From Thermococcus celericrescens (GTDB lineage Archaea > Methanobacteriota_B > Thermococci > Thermococcales > Thermococcaceae), in assembly GCF_001484195.1 (NCBI RefSeq), contig NZ_LLYW01000025.1:1-64000 (forward strand): a DNA stretch of 64,000 nt, written 5' to 3'. Of this stretch, positions 1 through 9,329 are shown one piece after another. Every line of letters begins with the position of its first letter. Positions within the stretch are counted from its first letter, which is position 1. A program made the translations under genes and the position numbers. The notes beneath the pieces were generated by a model. It saw only the letters and a list, made by a program, of their open reading frames with translations, did not search any database and was not told the origin of the DNA.

Positions 1-1
1 C

Positions 2-397
2 TACACTGCCGCGAGGCTCTACGCGGACGAAAAGCCCGTGCCGCCAGAGATCCTCCGGAGCCTCCCCGACCCGGACCACCTGCCCAGGGACGGGGACTAC
101 CTCAGGTTCCTGGTGAAGCTCATAGAACACAACCACCGCTTCGGAACCGTCAGCTGCGCCTTCGAGTTCTGGGCCCTGAGGGAAGCCCTCTCGCGGAAGA
201 TGTGGATGCCGGAAGAGCCAAAAACCTGGAGGGGCAGGGGCTGTTTCGTGGGGGTCATGAGGGGAAAGGGGGACATCAACGACCTCAGAGGCGAGCTGAA
301 GCTGTTCTGCCGGAACGGGTGGTGCCTCTTCTACTTCAGGGGGAGCGAAAAGAGGCTGAAAGAAAAGCTCAAAGAAAGAGGCCTTAGCCCTCCTTGA
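2..397 (+). CDS. Hypothetical protein, 5' end outside window
   Basis: The reading frame is open from the first bases of the window, so the true start lies upstream; only the last ~131 codons are seen. The visible part is basic and aromatic-rich with four Cys (SCAF, GCF, FCRNGWC) and no recognisable domain or membrane segment. It ends in a Lys/Glu-rich helix. Its 3' end overlaps the convergent peptidase gene by 14 bp, which is common in this compact genome. I do not recognise the family. Confidence 0.6.
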   Translation, partial: YTAARLYADEKPVPPEILRSLPDPDHLPRDGDYLRFLVKLIEHNHRFGTVSCAFEFWALREALSRKMWMPEEPKTWRGRGCFVGVMRGKGDINDLRGELKLFCRNGWCLFYFRGSEKRLKEKLKERGLSPP

Positions 398-2249
398 GTA
401 TCTTCTCAACATCAAACCCTTCCTCGTACTTCCTCAGCTTCCTCTCAAAGAACTCGATGAAGAGCTTGTAGCGCTTGGCCCTGTGCTTTGGACTTCCGCG
501 GACGCTGTGGCCGTGAGGGCCTTTCTTGAAGACCGCTATGTAGGCCTCCTTGCCCATGTCCTTGAGCACGTTGTAGAACATCAGGCTCTGGTCGAGGGGA
601 CAGCGGTAGTCCTCCAGCGAGTGGATGAGGAGTATCGGCGCCTTGACGTTCTCCGCGTGGAAGAGCGGACTCAGCTTGCGGTAGTTCTCGTTTTTGAGCG
701 GGTTCGGGCCTATAACCTCAAGGTCGTACCAGAGCCCAATGTCGGAGAATGCATAGCTAGTCAGCCAGTAGCTTATGCCGTTCTCGCTGATGCCGGCCTT
801 GAAGAGGTCGCTCTGAGTCAGCGCCCAGTTGGTCATAAAGCCGCCGTAGCTTATGCCCGTTATGCCAACCCTATCCCTGTCCGCCTGGGGTTCGAGCCTG
901 AAGAACTCCTCTATTCCGGCCATTATGTCCTCGAAATCCTCCAGACCGGTTCTCTCCAGAACGCGGAGCGCGAAGTCCTCGTCGTAGCCGTTGCTGCCGC
1001 GCGGGTTCACGAAGACTATGTAATACCCCCTGCTCGCCATGAGCTGCATCTCGTAAACAAACCTGTGCCCATACATGCCCTTGGGCCCGCCGTGAACGAA
1101 GACTATAACCGGAGCTTTTTCGTCCTCCTTGAGCTCGGGCGTAAGATACCAGCCGTCTATTTCAAGGTCTTTGCTCTTGAAGCGGAAGTGCCTCGGTTCG
1201 AAGGTCTTGAGCCGGTCGAATATCGGGCCGTTGTAGTCGGTGAGCTGCATCAGCTCGCCGTCGTAGAGGTAGAGCTCGGGAACGCGGGTGGCGGTCGCTA
1301 TAAGCAGAACCGCCCTCCCATCGTGGACGTCGAAGCCGTAGACCCAGTGGTCACCGGCAACGATTCTCTCGGCCTTCCCGTCCCAGAGCCAGAGGTTCAC
1401 CCTGCCGGCATCGGGGGTCAGGAAGTAGACCTTCCCCCCGTCCAGCTTGGCGTCGTAGACGTCCAGCGGGCCCTCGTAGACCGGTTTGAGCTCTCCGTCC
1501 CAGAGGTAGAGCCACCCGTGCTCACTGAGGTATCTCGACTCCCTCTTACCCCTAAGGAGAAGGACCGTCCCGTTGGAATCCACCGCCTCAAAAGAAACGC
1601 GCTCAAAAAGCTTCTCCTCTTCACCGTCCCTCCAGAGATAGATGTCATAGAACTTTGAGAGGGCAGGCTTGCTACCAATTCTGTGCGGGACGTTGACGAC
1701 TATGGAATCGCCGTGCCAGATTCCGCTCGAAAACCGCGGCTTCTCGAACTGCTCGAGTATCTCCTCGCTTTCCGTATCGAGAATCCAGAAGGTAGTCTTC
1801 TCACCGTCGAAGAACCCCATGCTGTCGAACCAGACCGGAACATCGTCGTCGAAGACGAAATCCTCATCGTCGCGGCGCTTGAAGCCCACAACAAGGAGCC
1901 TTCTGGAGTCGTCGTTCCACTCCACAGAGCGGACGTTCTTGATGGTTAAAACCCTCTTGGCACTCAGAGTCTGAACGTCTGCCACCCATATCTCCGTTGC
2001 CTTCTTCTCCCCGTTGGGACGCGTGAAAGCGAGTTTCTTTCCATCCGGCGAGATCCTCGGCATGGAGGCGTTCTCGATGAAGCGCCTCGCCCCTGTCTCA
2101 AGATCCTCAACGACCACCGTGCTCTCGTATTTGTTGTCCTGTAGGTTGGCCTTGGTGAGAACGTAGGCGACGGAGCTCCCCCGCACCCTCGGGTCACCCA
2201 GGTACGCAAACCTAGAAAAGGTCTTCTCATCCCATTCGATGTTGCTCAT
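384..2249 (-). CDS. S9 family acylaminoacyl peptidase
   Basis: A 621-residue cytosolic serine peptidase of the prolyl oligopeptidase (S9C) group, which in Thermococcales removes acylated residues or digests short peptides. The N-terminal ~350 residues are a beta-propeller of WD-like blades (repeated YLWDGE, LWDGK, LYDGE motifs). The C-terminal ~270 residues are an alpha/beta hydrolase. The nucleophile is Ser467 in GISYGG, with Asp547 (SLEDYRCP) and His579 (GPHGHS) completing the triad; the oxyanion HGGP motif is near 386. The start follows GGTGAT. A TATA-like TTTATATAC lies about 35 bp upstream, back to back with the promoter of the next gene. Length is normal for the family. Confidence 0.93.
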   Translation of the reverse strand: MSNIEWDEKTFSRFAYLGDPRVRGSSVAYVLTKANLQDNKYESTVVVEDLETGARRFIENASMPRISPDGKKLAFTRPNGEKKATEIWVADVQTLSAKRVLTIKNVRSVEWNDDSRRLLVVGFKRRDDEDFVFDDDVPVWFDSMGFFDGEKTTFWILDTESEEILEQFEKPRFSSGIWHGDSIVVNVPHRIGSKPALSKFYDIYLWRDGEEEKLFERVSFEAVDSNGTVLLLRGKRESRYLSEHGWLYLWDGELKPVYEGPLDVYDAKLDGGKVYFLTPDAGRVNLWLWDGKAERIVAGDHWVYGFDVHDGRAVLLIATATRVPELYLYDGELMQLTDYNGPIFDRLKTFEPRHFRFKSKDLEIDGWYLTPELKEDEKAPVIVFVHGGPKGMYGHRFVYEMQLMASRGYYIVFVNPRGSNGYDEDFALRVLERTGLEDFEDIMAGIEEFFRLEPQADRDRVGITGISYGGFMTNWALTQSDLFKAGISENGISYWLTSYAFSDIGLWYDLEVIGPNPLKNENYRKLSPLFHAENVKAPILLIHSLEDYRCPLDQSLMFYNVLKDMGKEAYIAVFKKGPHGHSVRGSPKHRAKRYKLFIEFFERKLRKYEEGFDVEKILKEG

Positions 2250-2366
2250 AACGCTATCACCGGCCTATCATGGACACCAAAGTATATAAACTTAACTATC
2301 GTGCGCAGTAACAAACGCGAGAAGGTTTAAAAGGTCATCACCGATAGCGGGGGGTCAGGTGGAAGC

Positions 2367-2693
2367 ATGAGGGAGGAGCAAGGGGTTGGAATCATACTCG
2401 GTCTGGGAATATTCATCTCCGTGGCATTCAGAACCTACGCAGGGGTGACAATAGCCGCCGTCGGGATACCCCTCTACCTCGCGTACGTCACCCGGCAGCA
2501 GAACATCCTGGCAAAGTCCAGGCTCTTCGACAGGGACCTCTTCCTGATGATGGCGATAGCCGTAGCCGTAATACTGGTCTTCGACTACTTCTGGGATCCA
2601 AGGATGGGCCTGATAGCGATGGCGGTGGCGATACCTCTCCTGGCCCTCTACGCAGACAGGCTAAAGTCTAGAAAGAAGGTCCAGAAGACCTGA
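2367..2693 (+). CDS. Small membrane protein, unknown
   Basis: A 108-residue protein with four hydrophobic segments (about residues 9-25, 27-40, 57-73 and 77-94) and a basic C-terminal tail, so an integral membrane protein with little outside the bilayer. The start is preceded by a GGTGGAAGC ribosome site, and a TATA-like GGTTTAAAAG lies about 40 bp upstream. It is monocistronic and overlaps the convergent kinase-like gene by 33 bp. I recognise no family and assign no function. Confidence 0.7.
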   Translation: MREEQGVGIILGLGIFISVAFRTYAGVTIAAVGIPLYLAYVTRQQNILAKSRLFDRDLFLMMAIAVAVILVFDYFWDPRMGLIAMAVAIPLLALYADRLKSRKKVQKT

Positions 2694-3308
2694 GAGCTTT
2701 CCGGTTCTCTTATAGTTTCGTACCTCCTCCCTCATCTCCCCCAGGAATGCCCGGTCCACCCCGAATTTCTTCCGAACCCGGCGCGAGATGTGGTTGTCGT
2801 TCAGGAACACCATTGCCATCGCGGAGGTAAGGTTCTTCGGCTTCCTCCAGCCGGACTTTTCGAAATCTATCAGCCAGACCCTCTCGCCGACTATTACGTG
2901 CTTTCCCCCCTGAATTTGGCCGTGGTCGAGACCGAGCCTGTCGAGCAGGGCAGTTTTCTCAACTATCTCAAAGATGTGTCGCTTTTCGAGGTCCGCGTGG
3001 AAGATTATCTCTCCCTCTGCGAACTCCCGAACAAGATACTCAAGGCCCTCAAAGACGCCGTAAGCCACGAGCGGGGGGGTTATTCCGAATGGCTCCACCG
3101 CGCGGATAATTTCGGCCTCCCTGGCGAAGTTCTGCCTCGGGGAGTCCGGCCGCTGGAGCTTTATTATGACGTTTTTTTCATCCAACCGGGCGCAGAAGAT
3201 GAGACTCGTGGTTCCCTTGGCGTAGGGTCGAATTTTCTCGAATCCAAGCGATTTCAGGCGGGAGTAAAACCGCCCCAATTGAGCTTCGCTTATCAAGTGG
3301 TCGAACAT
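2661..3308 (-). CDS. RIO/COG2112-type Ser/Thr protein kinase-like protein
   Basis: A 215-residue minimal kinase fold. Visible motifs are a glycine-loop equivalent (AKGTTSLIF), the ATP-anchoring Lys in VIIKLQRP, a catalytic-loop equivalent (LGLDHGQIQGGKH) and the metal-binding Asp in WLIDFEKS. This pattern is that of COG2112 predicted kinases, which lack the C-terminal lobe extensions of eukaryotic kinases. I chose the ATG at 3308 (MFDHLIS); the frame is open further upstream but runs through the divergent promoter and into the next gene. Substrate unknown. Confidence 0.75.
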   Translation of the reverse strand: MFDHLISEAQLGRFYSRLKSLGFEKIRPYAKGTTSLIFCARLDEKNVIIKLQRPDSPRQNFAREAEIIRAVEPFGITPPLVAYGVFEGLEYLVREFAEGEIIFHADLEKRHIFEIVEKTALLDRLGLDHGQIQGGKHVIVGERVWLIDFEKSGWRKPKNLTSAMAMVFLNDNHISRRVRKKFGVDRAFLGEMREEVRNYKRTGKLSGLLDLLSRL

Positions 3309-3360
3309 ATGCCTCGATAAGCTTAAATACTCCGAAGATAAAATACTTTTGGTGATAGCC

Positions 3361-3588
3361 ATGGTGACGGCTTTTATTTTGATGGTTACGGCCGCTGGAA
3401 AGGAAAGGGAAGTTATGGAGAAGCTTCTGGCCATGCCAGAGGTTAAGGAGGCTTACGTGGTCTACGGCGAATACGACCTTGTCGTAAAGGTCGAAACCGA
3501 CACGCTCAAGGACCTTGACCAGTTCATAACCGAGAAGATAAGGAAAATGACCGAGATCCAGATGACCTCGACGATGATAGCCATCTGA
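3361..3588 (+). CDS. Lrp/AsnC ligand-binding (RAM) domain protein without HTH
   Basis: A 75-residue stand-alone regulator-of-amino-acid-metabolism domain. The fold pattern AFILMVTAAGKE...VKEAYVVYGEYDLVVKVE...MTSTMIAI matches the C-terminal effector half of Lrp/AsnC proteins, with no DNA-binding half. Such proteins form octamers or mix with full-length Lrp proteins and sense amino acids; no specific ligand can be inferred. The ATG at 3361 sits after GGTGAT; an in-frame TTG at 3349 lies within the ribosome-site region and was not used. A TATA-like GCTTAAATAC is about 40 bp upstream. Confidence 0.85.
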   Translation: MVTAFILMVTAAGKEREVMEKLLAMPEVKEAYVVYGEYDLVVKVETDTLKDLDQFITEKIRKMTEIQMTSTMIAI

Positions 3589-3618
3589 TCCTCTCGTTCT
3601 TCGTTCTTCCGTTCTCCA

Positions 3619-4857
3619 TTATGCCAGCACCCCCTCTGAAGTCTCATCCTCCCAGAGCAGGGCAAAGCCCACGCTCAGAAGCACCATCGTGACGACAGGA
3701 GCTAAAAACCACCACCATCTGCCCGCGTAGAGGGCATTCTGGTTGAGGCCCTCCAGTATGAACGAACCCCAGTTGTCGCTTGGAATCATGTTGAAAAACC
3801 CGAGTATCGCCACGAGCGCGACCACTTTGGGGAACAGGAGGCTGAAGTGGCTCAGGGCGTAGGGAATCACCGGCTTTAGGATGTGCCTCCTGAGGATGTG
3901 GAGATCACCGGCCCCCAGGGCCCTCGCCGCGGCAACGTGCTCCTTGACCTTCTCCTGAACGACGAAGCCCCTCACGGCACTCCCGAACTTGCCCGCGAGC
4001 AGGAGGGCAAGTATCAGCGACAGGGTTTCCGTTTTTATTTCCCTGGTCATCGCTATGCCCGTCGTTGAGAATGAGAATATCATCAGCATCGCGAGGGGAA
4101 GGACGGGGAGCGCCCCCAGGGAGTTCAGCAGGCTCTCGAGAAGAATCGCCAGCCGGCTCCGATAGTAGCCGGCGAAGAGACCGAGGAGCAGGCCGATGAT
4201 AATCACAAGGAGGGAGACCTCAAGCGACACGAGTAACGTGCTTCTACCGGCCAGGACGAAACCCACCCAGAGGTCGCGGCCGTAGGAGTCGGTGCCAAGG
4301 AGACCGTAGGAATCGCCAAAGACCGTGACGGCAACGGGGGAGGAGGATTCGACCTCAAGGGTGTACCTTCCCTCCAGAACCTCGCCGCCGTACCCCATGA
4401 AGAGAAGCTGGGTGGGCGTGAAGAGGGGCCTGCTCTCCGGGCCGTAGCCGAGGGACTCGGCAAAATCGTAAGCCCCCGTCGCGAGGGTGGGGTTGGAGTT
4501 GATGCTCGTCCTCTCGTCCACCTTCACCGGACCGAGAACCACGGAAAGGCCGTCGGGGCGGTGAATCACGAGCCTAACCGTCGAGTTACCCTCGATCATC
4601 ACGTTTCCCGGAACGATGCCATCAACCGCGAAGGTCATTGAAAAATTCGTTCCAGCCGATTCAAGGGTTCTGAAGCCCGAAGAGAGCCAGATAGGCCTGG
4701 CGTTCCGGGGGTAGTCGTTCCAGTATGGCAGGTAGTTCCAGCTGGCGGCCTTTTCAGCGGGCACTATTACACCGACGGGAAGGACCGCGAGGAGCATCAC
4801 CAGCAGTATCAGCGCGATTCCGGCTTTTTCCTTCCGGTCAAGCCTCAACGCCGCCAC
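3619..4857 (-). CDS. DppC-type ABC transporter permease
   Basis: A 412-residue inner membrane permease of the peptide/nickel ABC class. It has an N-terminal transmembrane helix, a long external loop (~residues 35-185), then five helices. Signature motifs are DSYGRDLWVGFV before TM2 and the cytoplasmic EAA-type loop around AARALGAGDLHILRRHIL. It overlaps the upstream DppB-type gene by 20 bp. The start may be the GTG at 4857 or a TTG three codons later that is better spaced from GGAGGTG. No solute-binding protein or ATPase gene of this transporter type adjoins it. Confidence 0.85.
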   Translation of the reverse strand: MAALRLDRKEKAGIALILLVMLLAVLPVGVIVPAEKAASWNYLPYWNDYPRNARPIWLSSGFRTLESAGTNFSMTFAVDGIVPGNVMIEGNSTVRLVIHRPDGLSVVLGPVKVDERTSINSNPTLATGAYDFAESLGYGPESRPLFTPTQLLFMGYGGEVLEGRYTLEVESSSPVAVTVFGDSYGLLGTDSYGRDLWVGFVLAGRSTLLVSLEVSLLVIIIGLLLGLFAGYYRSRLAILLESLLNSLGALPVLPLAMLMIFSFSTTGIAMTREIKTETLSLILALLLAGKFGSAVRGFVVQEKVKEHVAAARALGAGDLHILRRHILKPVIPYALSHFSLLFPKVVALVAILGFFNMIPSDNWGSFILEGLNQNALYAGRWWWFLAPVVTMVLLSVGFALLWEDETSEGVLA

Positions 4858-5836
4858 CTCCGGGAGCTAGAAGTTCCGACAGAACCGTAACAGCGAGGAG
4901 GATGAAGAAGTTCACCACCATAAAGACCGCCAGGGGGTAGAAGAAGACGTCCGGATCGAGGGTGTAGAGGTCGCCGGATATGCGGAAGCCCCACTGGAGC
5001 ATCTTGCCGAGGCCGAAGAGGCCGAAGAAGGCATCGACCACGAGGGCGAGCGTCGAGACCTCGACGAAGTGCTGGAAGAGGAAGCCGAGGAAGGACGGCA
5101 TGACCGCGCGGAGGACATGCCTCTCGACCCTGCGCTCCGGCAGTCCCATCGCCCTCTTGGCGCGCACGTACTCCTTCCCGAACTCATCCCTGAGGAGTAT
5201 TACCAGGGCCTCGACGAACTCCCAGAGGGCGACGAGAACTATGGAAATCAACGGGAAGGCCATGTAGGCGAGGTTCCTGGTGAGGGAGATCGATGTGCCG
5301 AGGCCGTTTATCAGGTAGTTGGGGAGCGTGCTCATTATGATGAGGAGCGAGAAGAGCGCCGCCACCGCCCAGACGGGGAGGCCGTTGAAGACCCTGGCGA
5401 GAAAGCGGACGGTAGAGCGGAGGCGCCTTTTCCTGAGGGCGAGCTTCGCCAGCGGGAAGCCGATGAGGACTATCGCAACCTCCGCCAGGAGAATCAGCGC
5501 CAGCGTTCTGGCCACCATGAGCCTCCTGGGTACCGGGTAGTCGTAGTCCGGGTCGAAGAGGGCGTGGTGAAGCGTGTAGAGCCCCGCATGGAGGAGATTC
5601 ATCGCGAGGGTTGGATAGTCCTTTGGGGCCACGAAACGCATGTAGTAGTCGTAGGGATCCATTCCCATGGCACTTGCGTTGGCCTCTATAACCGCCCGCT
5701 CCGCAGGGGGCAGCAGGCTGAAGTCCATGTCCGCCCGGTAGAACTGGTAATCCTTTATCCCGATGCCGGAGATGAGCGCCACTAGGAGAATGAGGAGGAG
5801 GTAATTGAGGAGGGCGCGGAAGATAGCTCGGCCCAT
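4838..5836 (-). CDS. DppB-type ABC transporter permease
   Basis: A 332-residue partner of the following DppC-type permease: an N-terminal helix, an external loop (~30-110) and five more helices, with the cytoplasmic contact loop around KEYVRAKRAMGLPERRVERHVL. Together the pair would form the membrane channel of an oligopeptide-type ABC transporter. It lies 32 bp after the exporter ATPase gene on the same strand, so it may be cotranscribed with the peptide locus. That ATPase is of the ABC-2 exporter class and is not an obvious partner. Confidence 0.85.
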   Translation of the reverse strand: MGRAIFRALLNYLLLILLVALISGIGIKDYQFYRADMDFSLLPPAERAVIEANASAMGMDPYDYYMRFVAPKDYPTLAMNLLHAGLYTLHHALFDPDYDYPVPRRLMVARTLALILLAEVAIVLIGFPLAKLALRKRRLRSTVRFLARVFNGLPVWAVAALFSLLIIMSTLPNYLINGLGTSISLTRNLAYMAFPLISIVLVALWEFVEALVILLRDEFGKEYVRAKRAMGLPERRVERHVLRAVMPSFLGFLFQHFVEVSTLALVVDAFFGLFGLGKMLQWGFRISGDLYTLDPDVFFYPLAVFMVVNFFILLAVTVLSELLAPGGGGVEA

Positions 5837-5867
5837 GGGATCACCTCGCGAAAAATTGAAACAAAGG

Positions 5868-6785
5868 CTACCCGACGAGTTTGAGGAATATTTCCTCCAG
5901 GCTGGGTTCTTTCACCTGCATCGTCAGAATCTTCGCCCCCTGCGAAGCCACAAAATCATGCAACTCCTCCCTAACGTCCCTCGAAGCAACAACGCGGTAC
6001 TTGTTCTCACCGAGCGGGGTCACGCTCAATTCCGCTGAACTCCAGTCCACCGGCCTGTTCGTTTCAATGACTATCGTGTAGCCCGCCTTCCTCAGGAACT
6101 CCCGCTTGATGTTCTCGATGCTATCCTCCAAGCGGAGTTTGCCCTTGACTATTACGCCAACGGTGTCGCAAACCTCTTCCACGTGCGCGAGGATGTGGCT
6201 TGAGAAGAACACCGTCTTTCCAGCCTTCCTCTGCTCCCTGATAATCTCCTTGAACTCTGCTATGCCCTTTGGATCCAACCCAGTCATCGGCTCATCAAGA
6301 ATCAAAAGCTCCGGGTCGTTGATGAGCGCCTGGGCAAGGAGAAGCCTCTGACGCATTCCTTTGGAGAACTTGCCAACCTTTCTCCTCCTGGCTTCCTTCA
6401 AACCAACCAAGTCAAGGAGTTCGCTAATCCGCCTCTCTTTCTCAGCCCTCGGAATCCCGAAGGCGTCAGCGATAACCTCAAGAGTCTGCTCGGGAGTCAG
6501 AAAATCCCAGAGCGTGGCATGCTCGGGCATGTAACCGATTCTGGCTTTAGCCTTGACGAGCTTACCCTCATCAAACTTCCCGTCCCTGAAGACTTCCTCA
6601 CCAAACAATTTAATCCTCCCTTCCTGAGGGAAGATGAGGCCGAGGGTGCTGAGGATCGTCGTGCTCTTACCAGCACCGTTGGGTCCAAGGAAGCCGTAAA
6701 CCTGACCGGGCTTAACCTCAAGGTTAAGACCGTCCAAAGCCCTAACGTCCTTATAAACCTTAACAAGGTTCTCAACCCTAAGCAT
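5868..6785 (-). CDS. ABC transporter ATPase, ABC-2 exporter type
   Basis: A 305-residue nucleotide-binding subunit. It has Walker A (GPNGAGKST), Q-loop region, signature FSKGMRQR (variant of LSGGQ), Walker B (LLILDEP) and H-loop (SSHIL), with a ~90-residue C-terminal domain typical of drug, bacteriocin or Na+ exporter ATPases. I place the start at the ATG at 6785 (MLRVENL), 5 nt after GAGGTGAT; that ribosome site overlaps the stop of the permease gene before it. It presumably energises the two ABC-2 permeases encoded just upstream, next to the peptide precursors. Confidence 0.9.
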   Translation of the reverse strand: MLRVENLVKVYKDVRALDGLNLEVKPGQVYGFLGPNGAGKSTTILSTLGLIFPQEGRIKLFGEEVFRDGKFDEGKLVKAKARIGYMPEHATLWDFLTPEQTLEVIADAFGIPRAEKERRISELLDLVGLKEARRRKVGKFSKGMRQRLLLAQALINDPELLILDEPMTGLDPKGIAEFKEIIREQRKAGKTVFFSSHILAHVEEVCDTVGVIVKGKLRLEDSIENIKREFLRKAGYTIVIETNRPVDWSSAELSVTPLGENKYRVVASRDVREELHDFVASQGAKILTMQVKEPSLEEIFLKLVG

Positions 6786-6790
6786 GATCA

Positions 6791-7711
6791 TCACCTCAAA
6801 TCCATCCTCCTGAACCTAAAGAGGGCCACTCCAAGGTAAACCGGAATAAGTCCAACTATCAGGGCAGTCTGGGCGGGATTGTTGGCCATGACTCGCTTAA
6901 CCCCGCGGTACTCGACGGTGTACGTGCCGTCATCGTTGAAAGTGGTTCTGTCTATGTCAGTGAATATGTCGAGCATGAGCACCTGGGGGGCGTAGAAGAG
7001 GTACCTCAGGTGGTACTCCCTGTAAAGCTCCTTCAGGCGCTCGTGATAGGCCCTCAACTCGTCTTTCGAAAGCTTATCAAAGTCATCCCAGCCCTTAATC
7101 CCGAACTCTTCCTTGGCTTTGTCCTCCGCAAAGCCGTCCACCACCTGGGGCATGACGAGGCCGGTAACGAAGAACAGGACCAGGGCCAGTCCCAGGGCAG
7201 TGTTGGGGGAGCGCACGAAGGTGGAAATCAAAAGGCCAAGGGCGAGGAGCTGGAGCATGGTGAACAGGATTAACAGGTTCGAGAGAACCAGGTCACCGAC
7301 GAGGGAGGCGGTGAGGGAGAGGCCGTAGTACTTCGTTATCGCGAAGGAGAGGAGGGTGGCGAAGGCCATGGCGACGACTACGCTGAGGGCCTGGCCGAGG
7401 AACTTGCCGAGCAGGTATGAAACCCTTCCAAGTGGCTTGCTGAGAACTACCCTCACCGTCCCGTCTTCAAGGTCCGAGTTCACCGAAGTCGCCCCGGCCA
7501 TGAGGGCGTAGACGCCGATGAAGAGGAACGCGCTGACCGCTATGTAACCCACGACGCTCGTGATAAGGAGTTCCTGCGGATTTGTTGCCCCTTCGAGGTT
7601 GTCCTTTACTTCTCTAAAGGCCATGGCATATATCAGCAAAATCAAAACTAATATCAACCAGAACTTCTTCGTTCTGAGGCTTTTCTTCAACTCCAGCTCA
7701 AACCCCCACAT
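6791..7711 (-). CDS. ABC-2 family permease
   Basis: A 306-residue permease with six predicted helices, a periplasmic-side charged segment (about 190-265, rich in Lys/Glu and Tyr) and the typical ABC-2 phrase DLEDGTVRVVLSKPLGRVSYLLGK near residues 80-100. Its ATG is 5 nt beyond the stop of the larger permease gene, and its own stop is embedded in the ribosome site of the ATPase gene, so the three genes form a tightly coupled unit. Export substrate unknown; the neighbouring Cys-rich peptides are the obvious candidates. Confidence 0.87.
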   Translation of the reverse strand: MWGFELELKKSLRTKKFWLILVLILLIYAMAFREVKDNLEGATNPQELLITSVVGYIAVSAFLFIGVYALMAGATSVNSDLEDGTVRVVLSKPLGRVSYLLGKFLGQALSVVVAMAFATLLSFAITKYYGLSLTASLVGDLVLSNLLILFTMLQLLALGLLISTFVRSPNTALGLALVLFFVTGLVMPQVVDGFAEDKAKEEFGIKGWDDFDKLSKDELRAYHERLKELYREYHLRYLFYAPQVLMLDIFTDIDRTTFNDDGTYTVEYRGVKRVMANNPAQTALIVGLIPVYLGVALFRFRRMDLR

Positions 7712-7715
7712 TTTA

Positions 7716-9266
7716 TCACCTCAGGTCGGCTTTCCTGAAGGTGAGCCACGCGATTGCAAGATAAACCACCGTAGGTATGACCAGCATCGCCAGGTTGCCG
7801 GGATAGTTGAGAATCTCAGCAAGGGACTTTGGCGGAAGGCCCCTCTTCGGAGAGACCGCCCTCTCAAGCACGGTGTAGTGCAGGTTAGGACTCGGCACGG
7901 GAAGGGAGTTCTTAGATAGGGCATCAAGGAAGGAATCCTCAGCCGAAGTTGATGCCACGGTAACGGAGATGGGAACGGCAAAGGCCAGCAGGAAGGCCAG
8001 AACCAGCGAGAGGAAAAGTGCCTTCCTGCCCCTCATGAAAACCGACAGAAGGTAGCTGAGGGCCAAATACTGGACGAGCGAGAGGAAAAGGAGGGAACCA
8101 AAGGCAAGGCCGAGTTCGAGGGTTCTACCTGAAGGAGAGCCGAGGTGCAGGGCGTAGGCAACGATAAGGGCCACGTAGAAAGTAGTTCCAATGAAGACCG
8201 CAAAGAGGTCACTCAGGAGCGTCCCGAGGAAGAAGTTCCTCCTTTTCAGGGGTTTGCTCAGCAAAACCCTCACGGTACCTTTCTCAACGGCCGAGCTTAT
8301 CGAGACTGCCCCAAGAGGGAGGACTACGAAGGGCAGGAACACGCCATTCAAGGCCGAGATTAAGGCATTTAAAACACCGGGAACACCGAAGTTGGAGTGA
8401 TAATCCCCAAGCATGCCCATGTTAAGGAAGGCCGTCAGGACGGCCAGGGCGAGGAAAGCAATGAAGCGCCTGCTCTGAAGGCTCAGCCCGAGGAAAACGC
8501 CGTAAAGCCCGCGGGGGGAGAAGGAAAAGCCGGGGACCGAGAATGACTCAGGGCCCCTCAGCTCCCTCCTCCGGAAGGCTTCCATCCCAACGAGCGAGAG
8601 TGCAACGCACAGAGCCAGGAGCTCCCCCACGGCGCGATAAGAGACCGAGAGGCTCTCCCCGATGGAAAGAGCTCTTTCAAGGTAAACCGTCGGAATGAAC
8701 GAATAATCGGATTTTCCGAGGAGAAGGAGAACAACGAACGCCCCAAGCCCGAGGAAGACCCCAGAGTCGCGGGAGGTGGCGAAGGGAAGGAGGAGCAGGG
8801 CGACTCCGATTACACCAACCAGCGAGAGCGAGAGGGCAAGTGAGCCTATGAGGTAGTCTCTAACTTCGAAACCGTGAGCCAGCATCGCGAGCGCTCCCGA
8901 GAGTGCAATCCCTAGGGTGGAAATTAGGGCAAGCTTTAAGCCCTCAAGTACCCAGCTTAGGAAATAGCGCCTCCTCGTGAGGGGCTTTGAGAGGAGGAGC
9001 GTGACGTTGCCCCGCTCGAAGTCCGAGCCGAAGCGCGAGAGGAGCAGGATTAAGATGAGGGGAACCAGGAGGAACTTGAGAAAGCCGGGGAGCCACTTGG
9101 CGAGCAGGTCTGCTGTTATCAGGTAGCCAAGCCCTTCAGGAGATATATTGGGATAGTGGGTAGTGAACCTGGAAACGTCTATCTCGACCGCTATGGCCGG
9201 GAAGAGGGAGAGGAGGAAAAGCACCATTTTGTATAAGCCCACATCCTTGCCGCTTATTTCTGGCAT
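7716..9266 (-). CDS. ABC-2 family permease, double-length
   Basis: A 516-residue protein built of two ABC-2 permease-like halves. Each half has a conserved phrase after its first helix pair: ERGNVTLLLSKPLTRRRYF near 85-103 and EKGTVRVLLSKPLKRRNFF near 330-350. About twelve helices are predicted, so it resembles a fused dimer. The start follows GGTGTAA. T-rich, TATA-like sequence (TTTTTAAC, TTTTTAATC on the minus strand) in the ~60 bp after the precursor C stop may give it a separate promoter. Confidence 0.87.
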   Translation of the reverse strand: MPEISGKDVGLYKMVLFLLSLFPAIAVEIDVSRFTTHYPNISPEGLGYLITADLLAKWLPGFLKFLLVPLILILLLSRFGSDFERGNVTLLLSKPLTRRRYFLSWVLEGLKLALISTLGIALSGALAMLAHGFEVRDYLIGSLALSLSLVGVIGVALLLLPFATSRDSGVFLGLGAFVVLLLLGKSDYSFIPTVYLERALSIGESLSVSYRAVGELLALCVALSLVGMEAFRRRELRGPESFSVPGFSFSPRGLYGVFLGLSLQSRRFIAFLALAVLTAFLNMGMLGDYHSNFGVPGVLNALISALNGVFLPFVVLPLGAVSISSAVEKGTVRVLLSKPLKRRNFFLGTLLSDLFAVFIGTTFYVALIVAYALHLGSPSGRTLELGLAFGSLLFLSLVQYLALSYLLSVFMRGRKALFLSLVLAFLLAFAVPISVTVASTSAEDSFLDALSKNSLPVPSPNLHYTVLERAVSPKRGLPPKSLAEILNYPGNLAMLVIPTVVYLAIAWLTFRKADLR

Positions 9267-9329
9267 TGGTATTACACCCCGTCGATATTTGAAGCTTGAG
9301 ATTAAAAAGTTAAAAAGAGACTAACTTAG

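Noticed and set aside
483..1658. Long open frame opposite the S9 peptidase (391 codons)
   Set aside because: Mirror frame of a G+C-rich gene with strong codon bias; no ribosome site, and the peptidase has full catalytic motifs.
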